DNA from: Streptomyces cellostaticus | GTDB taxonomy: Bacteria; Actinomycetota; Actinomycetes; Streptomycetales; Streptomycetaceae | Assembly: GCF_001513965.1 (NCBI RefSeq) | Contig: NZ_KQ948034.1 | Location: 1 to 64,000, forward strand | Direction of reading: 5' to 3' | Length of the DNA stretch: 64,000 nucleotides | Part shown: one piece after another, positions 32,869 through 41,110 of the stretch | Position numbering within the stretch: position 1 is the first letter of the stretch | Layout of the letters: every line of letters starts with the position of its first letter | The notes under the pieces: generated by a model | Databases searched by the model: none | What the model saw: only the letters and a program-made list of their open reading frames with translations | What the model was told of the DNA's origin: nothing | Translations under genes and position numbers: made by a program

Positions 32869-34503
32869 GTGAGACAGCAGCCCCACGCTTCTGGCACCTC
32901 CCGCAAGACCGCCGTGCGCGCCACCGCCCTCGTCGGCTCGGCCGCGATGGTCGTCCTCGCGCTGCAGAACGGTGCCGCCACCGCCGCCCCCACGCACCCC
33001 CTCGGCGCCACGGCCCTCCCGCTCAGCGTCACGGTCCGCGCCACCGCCCTGGAGTCGGCCCAGCAGCACGCCGGTGCGGCGGCCCGCGAACTCGGCCTCG
33101 GCGCCAAGGAGAAGCTGGTCGTCCGGGACGTGGTCAAGGACGCCGACGGCACGGTCCACACCCGCTACGAGCGCACGTACGCCGGTCTGCCCGTCCTCGG
33201 CGGCGACCTGGTCACCCACGTGGCGAAGAACGGTTCGCTCAAGGGTGTCAGCAAGGCGGCCAAGGCCCGGATATCCGTGCCGACCATCACCGCGGCCGTC
33301 TCCCCCGCGAGCGCGAAGAAGGCCGCCGTCAAGGCCGCCGGCACCGCCAAGACCACCGCCTCGACCTCCCGCAAGGTCGTCTGGGCCGCCGGCGCCAAGC
33401 CGGTCCTCGCCTACGAGTCCGTCGTCAAGGGCGTCCAGCACGACGGCACCCCGAGCGAGCTGCACGTCATCACCGACGCGCAGACCGGCAAGAAGATCTA
33501 CTCCTACCAGGGCATCGACACCGGCACGGGCACCAGCCAGTACAGCGGCACGGTCACCCTCGGCACCACCGCCTCGGCCTCCGGCGGTTACGACCTGACC
33601 GACGGCGGCCGCGGCGGCCACAAGACGTACGACCTGAACGGCGGCACCAGCGGCACCGGCACCCTCTTCCACGACGCCGACGACGTGTGGGGCGACGGCA
33701 CCGTCAGCAACCGCCAGACCGCCGCCGTCGACGCCGCCTACGGCGCCGCCGTCACCTGGGACTTCTACAAGTCCGCGTTCAACCGCAATGGCATCGCGGG
33801 CGACGGCAAGGCGGCCTACTCCCGCGTCCACTACGGCAACGCCTACGTCAACGCCTTCTGGGACGACAGCTGCTTCTGCATGACGTACGGCGACGGCACG
33901 AACAACGCCGACCCGCTCACCTCGCTCGACGTGGCCGGCCACGAGATGAGCCACGGCCTGACCGCGGCCACGGCGAAGCTCAACTACAGCAAAGAATCCG
34001 GCGGCCTCAACGAGGCCACCTCCGACATCTTCGGCACCTCGGTGGAGTTCTTCGCGAACAACTCCTCCGACGTCGGTGACTACCTCATCGGCGAGAAGAT
34101 CGACATCAACGGCGACGGCACCCCGCTGCGCTACATGGACAAGCCCAGCAAGGACGGCGGCTCCGCCGACTACTGGTCAAGGACGGTCGGCCGCCTCGAC
34201 GTGCACTACTCGTCGGGCGTCGCCAACCACTTCTTCTACCTGCTGAGCGAGGGCAGCGGAGCGAAGACGATCAACGGGGTCTCCTACAACTCCCCGACCT
34301 ACGACGGCTCCACGGTCACCGGCATCGGCCGGGCCAAGGCCGACCAGATCTGGTTCAAGGCCCTCAGCACGTACTTCACGTCGACCACGAACTACGCGGG
34401 CGCCCGCACCGGCACCCTGCAGGCCGCGGCCGACCTGTACGGCTCGGGCAGCGCGGAGTACAACGCGGTGGCGGCGGCCTGGAAGGCGGTCAACGTCAAG
34501 TAA
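32869..34503 (+). CDS. Secreted neutral metalloprotease, thermolysin family M4
   Basis: The 544-residue preproenzyme starts at GTG 32869 behind AAGGAG. Residues 1-40 are a long signal peptide (KTAVRATALVGSAAMVVLALQNGAATAA). The FTP/PepSY propeptide (about 50-220) includes RYERTYAGLPVLGGDLVTHV. The catalytic domain has H358-E-x-x-H362 in DVAGHEMSHGL and the third ligand E382 in GGLNEATSDIFG; the M4 end GIGRAKADQIWFKAL ... VAAAWKAVNVK is complete. It degrades proteins outside the cell. Confidence 0.95.
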   Translation: MRQQPHASGTSRKTAVRATALVGSAAMVVLALQNGAATAAPTHPLGATALPLSVTVRATALESAQQHAGAAARELGLGAKEKLVVRDVVKDADGTVHTRYERTYAGLPVLGGDLVTHVAKNGSLKGVSKAAKARISVPTITAAVSPASAKKAAVKAAGTAKTTASTSRKVVWAAGAKPVLAYESVVKGVQHDGTPSELHVITDAQTGKKIYSYQGIDTGTGTSQYSGTVTLGTTASASGGYDLTDGGRGGHKTYDLNGGTSGTGTLFHDADDVWGDGTVSNRQTAAVDAAYGAAVTWDFYKSAFNRNGIAGDGKAAYSRVHYGNAYVNAFWDDSCFCMTYGDGTNNADPLTSLDVAGHEMSHGLTAATAKLNYSKESGGLNEATSDIFGTSVEFFANNSSDVGDYLIGEKIDINGDGTPLRYMDKPSKDGGSADYWSRTVGRLDVHYSSGVANHFFYLLSEGSGAKTINGVSYNSPTYDGSTVTGIGRAKADQIWFKALSTYFTSTTNYAGARTGTLQAAADLYGSGSAEYNAVAAAWKAVNVK

Positions 34504-34523
34504 CCCTCCGCACAAGGCAGTAC

Positions 34524-34557
34524 GCCGGCCGGTCCGCCCGTCACGGGTGGGCCGGCC
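34524..34557. terminator. Hairpin between the convergent M4 and M1 genes
   Basis: GCCGGCC...CCGCCC pairs imperfectly with GGGTGG...GGCCGGC; its right arm lies in the last codons of the M1 gene. Confidence 0.6.
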
Positions 34558-35935
34558 TGCCGTCGCCGTACAGCCAGTCCTTCCAGATCCCGGAGAAGTC
34601 CTTGTGCGGGACCTTCTTCTCGACGTACGCGGTGAAGTCGGCGGTGCTCGCGTTGCCGTGCCGACGGGCGGCGGCCCAGCCCTGGATGATGTCGTAGAAG
34701 GTGTCGTCGCCGACCTTCTGCCGGATCTTCTGCAGGACCATCGCGCCACGCTCGTAGACCGGGCTGTCGGAGATGTGCGCGGCGCTGGAAGGTTTCGCCG
34801 GCGGGAAGGCCCACACGGCCTCGTCGTCGTCCTCGTACACCTCGTCGAAGGTCTGCTGGGCGCTCTTGCCGCCGTGGTCCTCCTTGTACAGCCACTCCGC
34901 GTACGTGGCGAAGCCCTCGTTGAGCCACATGTCCCGCCAGGACTTCGGCGTGACCGAGTCTCCGTACCACTGGTGGGCCAGCTCGTGCACGAGCGTGCTG
35001 GTGTCGAATTGGTCGGCGGGGAAGACGGGCCGGTTCTGGGTTTCCAGGGCGTAGTCGACGTCGCCCGGGCGGTCGACGATCGCGCCGGTGGAGGAGAAGG
35101 GGTACGGCCCGAAGTTGGTCTCCTCCCAGTCGATGATCTCGGGGATCTTCGCGAGCACCTTCGCGCTCGCCTTGGCCTGGGTGGGGTCGACGGCGGTGAG
35201 GACCGGCAGGCCGTGCGGGCCCTTGGTGCTGGTGATGTCGTAGTGGCCGATGGCAACGGTGGCGACGTAACTCGCCATGGGCTGGGCCGTGTGCCAGGAG
35301 TACGTCGTACGGCCGTCCTTGGTGCTCTGGCTCGTCAGCTCGCCATTGGAGACCGCCTGGAGGCCCTTCGGGACGGTGACCGTGATGTCGTAGGTCGCCT
35401 TGTCGGAGGGGTGGTGGTTGCCCGGGAACCAGGCCATGGAGCCGACCGGCTCGCCGAGGCCGAGCGCGCCGTCGGCGGTGGGCAGCCAGCCCTCTTCGGA
35501 GCCGTCGGGGTCGGTGAGGGCCTTCGGGGTGCCCGAGTAGCGGACGGTGGTGCTGAAGGTCTCGCCGTCGCTGAGGTCGTCGTGGGGGCGGACGGTGAGT
35601 TCCTGGCCGGTGCGGTTCCAGCGGGCGCGCCTGCCCTCGACGCTGACCGAGTCGACGTCCAGTCCGGCGAGGTCGAGGTCGAAGGCGGTCAGGTCCTTGG
35701 TGGCGCGGGCGGTGATGACCGCCTTGCCGGTGAGGTGCTTGGTGCCGGGGGTGTAGTCGAGGGTGAGGGCGTAGTGGGTGACGTCGTAGCCACCGTTGCC
35801 CGCCTTCGGGAAGTACGGGTCGCGCACGCCGGAGCTGCCCGGGGTGCCGTGGACGCCGCCGTCGCACGCGGTGCCGGTGAGGGCGAGGGCGAGCAGGGCT
35901 GCGGCGGACGGGACAAGGCGCGCGGATCTGGACAT
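34541..35935 (-). CDS. Exported M1-family metallopeptidase
   Basis: The 464-residue protein starts at ATG 35935 with a signal peptide ending LTGTACDGG, possibly a lipoprotein anchor. The N-terminal beta domain (GYDVTHYALTLDYTPGTKHLTGKAVITARATKDL) and the catalytic domain with H317-ELAH321-QW and E340 in WLNEGFATYAEW are typical of M1 aminopeptidases. It is shorter than classical PepN and lacks the C-terminal helical domain, like other secreted actinobacterial M1 enzymes. Likely role: trimming peptides released by outside proteases such as the adjacent M4 enzyme. Confidence 0.92.
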   Translation of the reverse strand: MSRSARLVPSAAALLALALTGTACDGGVHGTPGSSGVRDPYFPKAGNGGYDVTHYALTLDYTPGTKHLTGKAVITARATKDLTAFDLDLAGLDVDSVSVEGRRARWNRTGQELTVRPHDDLSDGETFSTTVRYSGTPKALTDPDGSEEGWLPTADGALGLGEPVGSMAWFPGNHHPSDKATYDITVTVPKGLQAVSNGELTSQSTKDGRTTYSWHTAQPMASYVATVAIGHYDITSTKGPHGLPVLTAVDPTQAKASAKVLAKIPEIIDWEETNFGPYPFSSTGAIVDRPGDVDYALETQNRPVFPADQFDTSTLVHELAHQWYGDSVTPKSWRDMWLNEGFATYAEWLYKEDHGGKSAQQTFDEVYEDDDEAVWAFPPAKPSSAAHISDSPVYERGAMVLQKIRQKVGDDTFYDIIQGWAAARRHGNASTADFTAYVEKKVPHKDFSGIWKDWLYGDGRPAHP

Positions 35936-36005
35936 GTCAGTGATCTTAGGCGGGCGGAGCGCACCGCAGCAGGACCGGGGCAGCGGGCGTGACACCATCT
36001 CTCCC

Positions 36006-36506
36006 GTGCTCGACATCGGCTATGCCCTCTCCAACCGCTTCCCGGACCCGCCGCAGACCGACTACCGCCGTGCGGACGTCCATGCGCTGCGGCACGACCT
36101 GTTCTGCGGGGACGTCTATCTCGCGGACACCGAGGCGGACCGGGAGCTGTCCACAGCCTGGGGATGGGTGCCGGTGCTGGACTTCGCGTGGGCGCTGTGC
36201 GACATCGCGGAGCAGCTGGACCGGGATCCGATGGGCTCCCGTGCCTCCCGGCCGCAGCAGGCGGAGCTGGACTTCACCGAGTCCACCGACCGGATGCTCT
36301 TCGAGCGCCGCTTCGGCTGGGTGGACATCGAGGCCGACTGGATGCCGGCCGAGGAGCCCCCGCTCACCTTCTCCCACGCCGAACTGCGCCGTGAGTCCCG
36401 CGACTTCCTGCACGACCTGATCGCCGACCTGTCCGACCTCCACGAGGACCTGGCGGAGAACCCGGCGATCTGGACGCTTCAGGCCCGCTTCCCCCGACTG
36501 CCCTGA
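36006..36506 (+). CDS. Hypothetical protein, 166 residues
   Basis: The product from GTG 36006 reads LDIGYALSNRFPDPPQTDYRRADVHALRHDLFCGDVYLAD, WVPVLDFAWALCDIAEQLDRDP, DFTESTDRMLFERRFGWVDIEADW and a helical end. It has no signal or membrane segment. It resembles conserved soluble Streptomyces proteins of unknown function. It is divergent from the M1 gene with 70 bases between, and convergent with the pentapeptide gene four bases away. Confidence 0.7.
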   Translation: MLDIGYALSNRFPDPPQTDYRRADVHALRHDLFCGDVYLADTEADRELSTAWGWVPVLDFAWALCDIAEQLDRDPMGSRASRPQQAELDFTESTDRMLFERRFGWVDIEADWMPAEEPPLTFSHAELRRESRDFLHDLIADLSDLHEDLAENPAIWTLQARFPRLP

Positions 36507-36510
36507 TCGC

Positions 36511-37173
36511 TCACCCCTCCACCCGGATCCCCAGCTCGGCCGCCAGCACCGGTGCCAGATCCAGCAGTTGCCCCGTGCTGATCACCGCGCCCGAGAGCCG
36601 GTCCAGGCCGCGCACGATCTCCAGCGGAGCGGCCCCGCGCAGGTCCACGTCCTTCAGGGTCGCGCCGCCGAAGTCGGCCTCCTTCAGGGCGCAGTCGACG
36701 AACTCCACCCGCTCCAGACGGGCACCGGAGAAGTCCGGCTCGACCAGGACGCAGGACTCGAAGACGACGTCCTTGAGGCGGGCCTCGCGGAGATTGAGGT
36801 AGTCGATCTTGCCGCCCCGGATCACCACCCGCTCCAGGACGGCGCCGTGCAGCTGGGTGCCGCCGAGGCGCGGGTCGAGCACCTCGACGTCGCGGAAGGT
36901 GGACTCGGCGAGGTTCGTGCCGACGCCCCGCAGGCCGGTGAGGACCGAGTCCAGCACCCGGGCCCGGCCCAGTGCCGTCTCGTCCACCGCGCAGCCCGTC
37001 AGCGCACAGTCCATGAAGCGGGCCCCCGCGCCGTCCTGCCCGGCCAGGTCCGCCTCTCGGAACTCCAGCCCGTCGTAGTCACCGTCCGGCTGCAACTCCC
37101 CGTCCGGCCAGGGCTCAAGAGGTGGCAGCCGCACCTCCGGCCGCCGCGCCGACCGTACTCCTGCCTCACCCAT
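36511..37173 (-). CDS. Pentapeptide-repeat protein
   Basis: The 220-residue protein is built from A(D/N)Lxx-type five-residue repeats: FREADLAGQDGAGARFMDCALTG, NLAESTFRDVEVLDPRLGGTQLHGAVLERV, NLREARLKDVVFESCVLVEPDFSGARLERVEFVDCALKEADFGGATLKDVDLRG. These fold into a right-handed square beta-helix. Some relatives protect DNA gyrase, but nothing here shows that. GAGGAG supports ATG 37173 over upstream ATGs at 37188 and 37218. Confidence 0.85.
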   Translation of the reverse strand: MGEAGVRSARRPEVRLPPLEPWPDGELQPDGDYDGLEFREADLAGQDGAGARFMDCALTGCAVDETALGRARVLDSVLTGLRGVGTNLAESTFRDVEVLDPRLGGTQLHGAVLERVVIRGGKIDYLNLREARLKDVVFESCVLVEPDFSGARLERVEFVDCALKEADFGGATLKDVDLRGAAPLEIVRGLDRLSGAVISTGQLLDLAPVLAAELGIRVEG

Positions 37174-37316
37174 CGCTCTCCTCGCCATGCCCCCCATGCT
37201 GCACCCCGCCACTGACAATCGCCCCGACCTGCGAAAACACCAGCGATGTCACATTCCGGGGCCCCCAGCGGTCGTACCTGCAGAGCACACAGCACAGCGG
37301 AGGGAGACACCCACCC

Positions 37317-38477
37317 ATGCATCGCATCACCGTCGTCGGCGGCGGCTTCGCCGGCCTCACCGCCGCGATCACCGCCGCCGAGGCAGGCGCCAAGGTGACC
37401 GTGTACGAAGCCCACCACACCCTGGGCGGCCGGGCCCGCACCGCCGAGGGGCCGTACCGGACGAACGAAGGACCGCACGCCCTCTACAACGGCGGCCCGC
37501 ACTGGATCTGGCTCAAGCAGCGGAATCTGATCGGGCCGCTCGCCCCGCTCCCCCCACTGGAGGCGGCCCGGCTGCGGCTGCGCCACCACGGCGTCCTGCG
37601 CCGCACCCCGCCCTTCGCCCTGCTCAAGCTGCTGCGTCCCGGCGTCCGCCAGGCTCCCGTCGACGCCGACTTCCTGAGCTGGGCGACCGGCATCGCCGGC
37701 GAAGAAGGTGCCCGCGCGGCCGCCAACTACTCGGCCGTCGCCCTCTTCCACCACGACCCCGGCGCCCTGTCCGCCGCGTTCGTGCAGGAACGCCTGCGCC
37801 GGGCCACCAAGCTGCCGCCGGAGGCGCACTACCCGCGCGGCGGCTGGGCGAGCGTCATCGACCGGATGGCCGCGCGGGCCTGGAACCTCGGCGTGCGGAT
37901 CGAGACGCTGTCCCGCATCGACACCCTGCCCACCGACGCACCCGTGGTCGTCGCCACCTCCCTGCCCGCCGCCCGGCGGCTGCTCGGCGACGACTCGCTG
38001 ACCTGGCCCGGCGGCCGCACCGTGCTGCTCGACCTCGCGCTGCGCACCCGGCGCGGGGACGCCTTCGCCGTCTCCGACCTGGACGCGCCCGGCTGGATCG
38101 AGCGCTTCACCGCCCAGGACCGGACCCTCGCCCCGGCCGGTGAGCAGCTGATCCAGGGACAGATCCCGATCGCTCCCGGCGAGAGGCACGCGGACGGGCT
38201 CGCCCGGGCCGAGGAGCTGCTCGACCTGGGCTTCGAGGGGTGGCGGGAGCGGGTCACCTGGCGGCGGGAGGCCGTGGCGGACGGTCGTACGGGGGCCGTG
38301 GACCTGCCGGGCCGCAGCTGGCGGGACCGGCCCGCCGTGGACCGCGGCGACGGTGTCTACCTCGCGGGCGACCAGGTCGCGGCGCCGGGCGTGCTGTCGG
38401 AGGTGTCGTTCAACAGCGCGGTCACCGCGGTGGCCCTGATCCTCGGCAGGTCCGCCCTTGACCTCAAGCATGCTTGA
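37317..38477 (+). CDS. FAD-dependent amine-oxidase-like oxidoreductase
   Basis: The 386-residue protein begins ITVVGGGFAGLTAAITAAEAGAKVTVYEA, a Rossmann dinucleotide-binding motif, followed by LGGRARTAEGPYRTNEGPHALY typical of phytoene desaturase/amine oxidase relatives. The FAD-binding end GVYLAGDQVAAPGVLSEVSFNSAVTAV is present. Substrate unknown. Its last codons and stop lie inside the SoxR-like palindrome that controls the next gene. Confidence 0.85.
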   Translation: MHRITVVGGGFAGLTAAITAAEAGAKVTVYEAHHTLGGRARTAEGPYRTNEGPHALYNGGPHWIWLKQRNLIGPLAPLPPLEAARLRLRHHGVLRRTPPFALLKLLRPGVRQAPVDADFLSWATGIAGEEGARAAANYSAVALFHHDPGALSAAFVQERLRRATKLPPEAHYPRGGWASVIDRMAARAWNLGVRIETLSRIDTLPTDAPVVVATSLPAARRLLGDDSLTWPGGRTVLLDLALRTRRGDAFAVSDLDAPGWIERFTAQDRTLAPAGEQLIQGQIPIAPGERHADGLARAEELLDLGFEGWRERVTWRREAVADGRTGAVDLPGRSWRDRPAVDRGDGVYLAGDQVAAPGVLSEVSFNSAVTAVALILGRSALDLKHA

Positions 38478-38488
38478 GGTCGGAGGGT
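38458..38488 (+). promoter_or_regulatory. SoxR-type promoter and operator
   Basis: The core CCTCAAGCATGCTTGAGG (38462-38479) is a perfect palindrome, extended by GA and TC to 22 bases. Its half-sites equal those of the SoxR box CCTCAAG-N4-CTTGAGG. TTGACC (38458-38463) and GAGGGT (38483-38488) flank it with a 19-base spacer, the long spacing expected for MerR-family activation. Confidence 0.85.
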
Positions 38489-38526
38489 GGGCCCCGGAAG
38501 ACGCAGACGCGATCACTGGGGGTCCC

Positions 38527-39531
38527 ATGCACGCCGTCCGCCTGTACGCCTTCGGGCCGGCCGAGAACCTGACCTACGAGGAGACCGAGGATCCGGTACC
38601 GGGGCCGGGTGAGGTGCGGATCGCGGTCGCCGCGGCCGGGGTGCATCTCCTGGACACCGCCCTGCGCGAAGGTCAGCAGGGCCCGCTGCCCGAGCCGCCC
38701 GTCCTGCCCACCGTCCCCGGCCGCGAGGTCGCCGGGGTCGTGGACGGTCTCGGCGACGGCGTGGACGGGGCCTGGCTCGGCAAGCGGGTGGTCGCCCACC
38801 TTGGGTTCGCGCCCGGCGGATACGCCGAACTCGCCGTCACCGGCGCCGAACGCCTGCACGAGATACCGGAGAGCCTGGACTTCGCCGAGGCCGTCGCCAT
38901 GATCGGCACGGGGCGTACGGCGCTGGGGGTCGCGCAGTTCGCCGAACCGGGACCGGACTCCGTGGTCGTCGTACCGGCGGCGGCGGGCGGCATCGGCACG
39001 CTGCTCGTGCAGTACGCGAAGAACGCCGGAGCGACGGTGATCGGCCTGGCGGGCGGGCCGGAGAAGACCGCCTGGGTGCGCGCGGCCGGTGCCGATCTCG
39101 CCGTCGACTACACCGACTCCACCTGGCCCGCCAAGGTCCGCGCCCACCTCGGGCACGGAGAAGGGCACGGAGAAGGGCACGGAGAAGGGCACGCCACGAT
39201 CGTCTACGACGGTGTCGGCGGCGAAGTCGCCAGGGAGGCCGTGGCCCTGCTCGGGCCGGGCGGCCGGCATCTCGTCTTCGGCTGGTCGGCGGAGGGGATC
39301 GGGGAGGGCCGGCAGGGGTACTTCGCCGAGGACGTCTCGGAGTCGGTCCTCGGCCCGGCGATGCTCCAGAGGGCGGGCGGTCTGCGCGCCCTCGAGCTGC
39401 GCGCCCTCACCGAGGCGGCCGAGGGCCGGCTGCGCCCGGCCGTCACCCGCTTCCCGCTCGCCGAGGCGGCCGCCGCGCACCGGGCGCTCGAAAGGCGCGG
39501 CACGATCGGAAAGGTGGTGCTGGAGCCATGA
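38527..39531 (+). CDS. Quinone-oxidoreductase-like zinc-less alcohol dehydrogenase (SoxR target)
   Basis: The 334-residue MDR protein reads MHAVRLYAFGPAENLTYEETEDPVPGPGEVRI, VPGREVAGVVDGLG, and VVVVPAAAGGIGTLLVQYAKNAGATVIGLA, the NADPH-binding motif. The structural-zinc Cys cluster is absent, as in QOR enzymes. In S. coelicolor an oxidoreductase of this locus is a member of the SoxR regulon induced by redox-active antibiotics. A GHGEGHGEGHGEGH insertion interrupts the domain after residue 208. Its stop overlaps the MFS start (ATGA). Confidence 0.9.
   Translation: MHAVRLYAFGPAENLTYEETEDPVPGPGEVRIAVAAAGVHLLDTALREGQQGPLPEPPVLPTVPGREVAGVVDGLGDGVDGAWLGKRVVAHLGFAPGGYAELAVTGAERLHEIPESLDFAEAVAMIGTGRTALGVAQFAEPGPDSVVVVPAAAGGIGTLLVQYAKNAGATVIGLAGGPEKTAWVRAAGADLAVDYTDSTWPAKVRAHLGHGEGHGEGHGEGHATIVYDGVGGEVAREAVALLGPGGRHLVFGWSAEGIGEGRQGYFAEDVSESVLGPAMLQRAGGLRALELRALTEAAEGRLRPAVTRFPLAEAAAAHRALERRGTIGKVVLEP
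39151..39193 (+). repeat. 12-base tandem repeat in the reductase gene
   Basis: GGGCACGGAGAA occurs three times plus a partial GGGCACG, encoding repeated GHGE. The unit keeps the frame, so copy number can vary without breaking the gene. Confidence 0.95.
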
Positions 39532-41099
39532 ACCAGGACCCTGCGGGGGATGCGATACGCCCCGATTCATGGTCTTCTGGCCAGATGAGTACCGGCCAAA
39601 GGGGTGAACCCCCGTCGGCGACGGCCGGAGCCGAGGACACCGATCCCCGTCGCTGGTGGGGCCTGGTCGTCATCGCCCTCGCCCAGCTGATGGTGGTCCT
39701 GGACGCGACGATCGTGAACATCGCGCTCCCCTCCGCCCAGCACGACCTGGGCATGACCGACGCCAACCGGCAGTGGGTGATCACCGCCTACACCCTCGCC
39801 TTCGGCGGACTCCTGCTGCTGGGCGGGCGGATCGCCGACCTGGCCGGCCGCAAACGCACCTTCGTCATCGGGCTCGTCGGCTTCGCCGCCGCCTCCGCGC
39901 TCGGCGGCGCGGCGGCCACCCCGGGCATGCTCTTCGGCGCCCGCGCCCTGCAGGGCGCCTTCGCCGCCGTCCTCGCGCCCTCCGCGCTCTCCCTGCTGAC
40001 CACGACGTTCACCGATCCCCGGGAGCGCGGCAAGGCGTTCGGCATCTACGGTGCCCTCGCCGGCAGCGGCTCGGCGATCGGGTTCATCGTCGGCGGTCTG
40101 CTCACCGAGTACCTGAACTGGCGCTGGTGCCTGTACGTCAACGTACCCATCGCCGTCCTCGCGGTGCTCGGCGCCTTCGCCCTGCTGCACGACCGCCCCG
40201 GCCACGGTGGGGCCCGCCTCGACGTGCCCGGCGCGGCGCTCGGCTGCGGCGGGCTCGTGGCGATCGTCTACGGCTTCAGCGAGGCCCAGCCACGCGGCTG
40301 GACCGACCCGCTGGTGCTGGCCCTGTTCGCGGCCGGCGTGGTGCTGCTCGCCGCGTTCGTCTGGTGGCAGACCCGCGCCCCCAGCCCTCTGCTCCCGCTC
40401 CACATCGTCAAGGACCGCAACCGCGCGGGCTGCTTCCTGACCATGATGCTCGCGGTCATCGGCATGTTCGGGCTGTTCCTGTTCATGACCTACTACCTAC
40501 AGGTCATCCTCGGCTACTCGCCGGTCCGGGCGGGCCTGGCCTTCCTGCCGCTCACCGCCGCGATCATCATCGGCTCCACCCAGATCTCGGCGCGCCTGCT
40601 GAGCCACGTGGCCCCGCGCATACTGATGGTCCCCGGCATGGTCCTGGCCGCCTCCGGTCTGCTCCTGCTCACCCGCATGACGGTCCACTCCTCCTACTCC
40701 GGCGAGATCCTGCCCGCCCTGATCCTCATGGGCCTCGGCATGGGCCTGACCTTCATGCCGGTCTTCGCCACCGCCACCTCGGGCGTCGCCCCGCAGGACT
40801 CCGGCGTCACCTCGGCCACCGTCAACACCTCCCAGCAGGTGGGCGGTTCCATCGGTACGGCCCTGCTCAACACCATCGCCACCACCAGTAGCGCCGCGTA
40901 CATCACCGCCCACCTGCACAGCCCGTCCGAGAAGGCCACGGTGATCCCGGTGGGCGTGGTGCACGGCTACACGGTGGCCATCTGGTGGGCGGCGGGCGTC
41001 ATGCTGCTGGCCGGACTGGTGGCGGGGCTGATGGTCACGGCCAGGGCGCCCGGGCACGGCGTACCGGCCGAAGCACCCGTCCCGGAGTCAGCGATCTGA
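39528..41099 (+). CDS. MFS drug exporter, DHA2 (14-helix) type
   Basis: The 523-residue protein has 14 predicted membrane helices. Motif A appears as GGRIADLAGRKRTFVIG and motif C-like GSGSAIGFIVGGLLTEYLNWRW, followed by FxxNVPIAV as VNVPIAVLAVLG; QLMVVLDATIVNIALPSA is the conserved D1 motif. These are proton-driven exporters of drugs and antibiotics. It is translationally coupled to the SoxR-controlled reductase, so both should be induced by redox-active compounds. Confidence 0.93.
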   Translation: MNQDPAGDAIRPDSWSSGQMSTGQRGEPPSATAGAEDTDPRRWWGLVVIALAQLMVVLDATIVNIALPSAQHDLGMTDANRQWVITAYTLAFGGLLLLGGRIADLAGRKRTFVIGLVGFAAASALGGAAATPGMLFGARALQGAFAAVLAPSALSLLTTTFTDPRERGKAFGIYGALAGSGSAIGFIVGGLLTEYLNWRWCLYVNVPIAVLAVLGAFALLHDRPGHGGARLDVPGAALGCGGLVAIVYGFSEAQPRGWTDPLVLALFAAGVVLLAAFVWWQTRAPSPLLPLHIVKDRNRAGCFLTMMLAVIGMFGLFLFMTYYLQVILGYSPVRAGLAFLPLTAAIIIGSTQISARLLSHVAPRILMVPGMVLAASGLLLLTRMTVHSSYSGEILPALILMGLGMGLTFMPVFATATSGVAPQDSGVTSATVNTSQQVGGSIGTALLNTIATTSSAAYITAHLHSPSEKATVIPVGVVHGYTVAIWWAAGVMLLAGLVAGLMVTARAPGHGVPAEAPVPESAI

Positions 41100-41110
41100 C
41101 CCGCCGCCCC

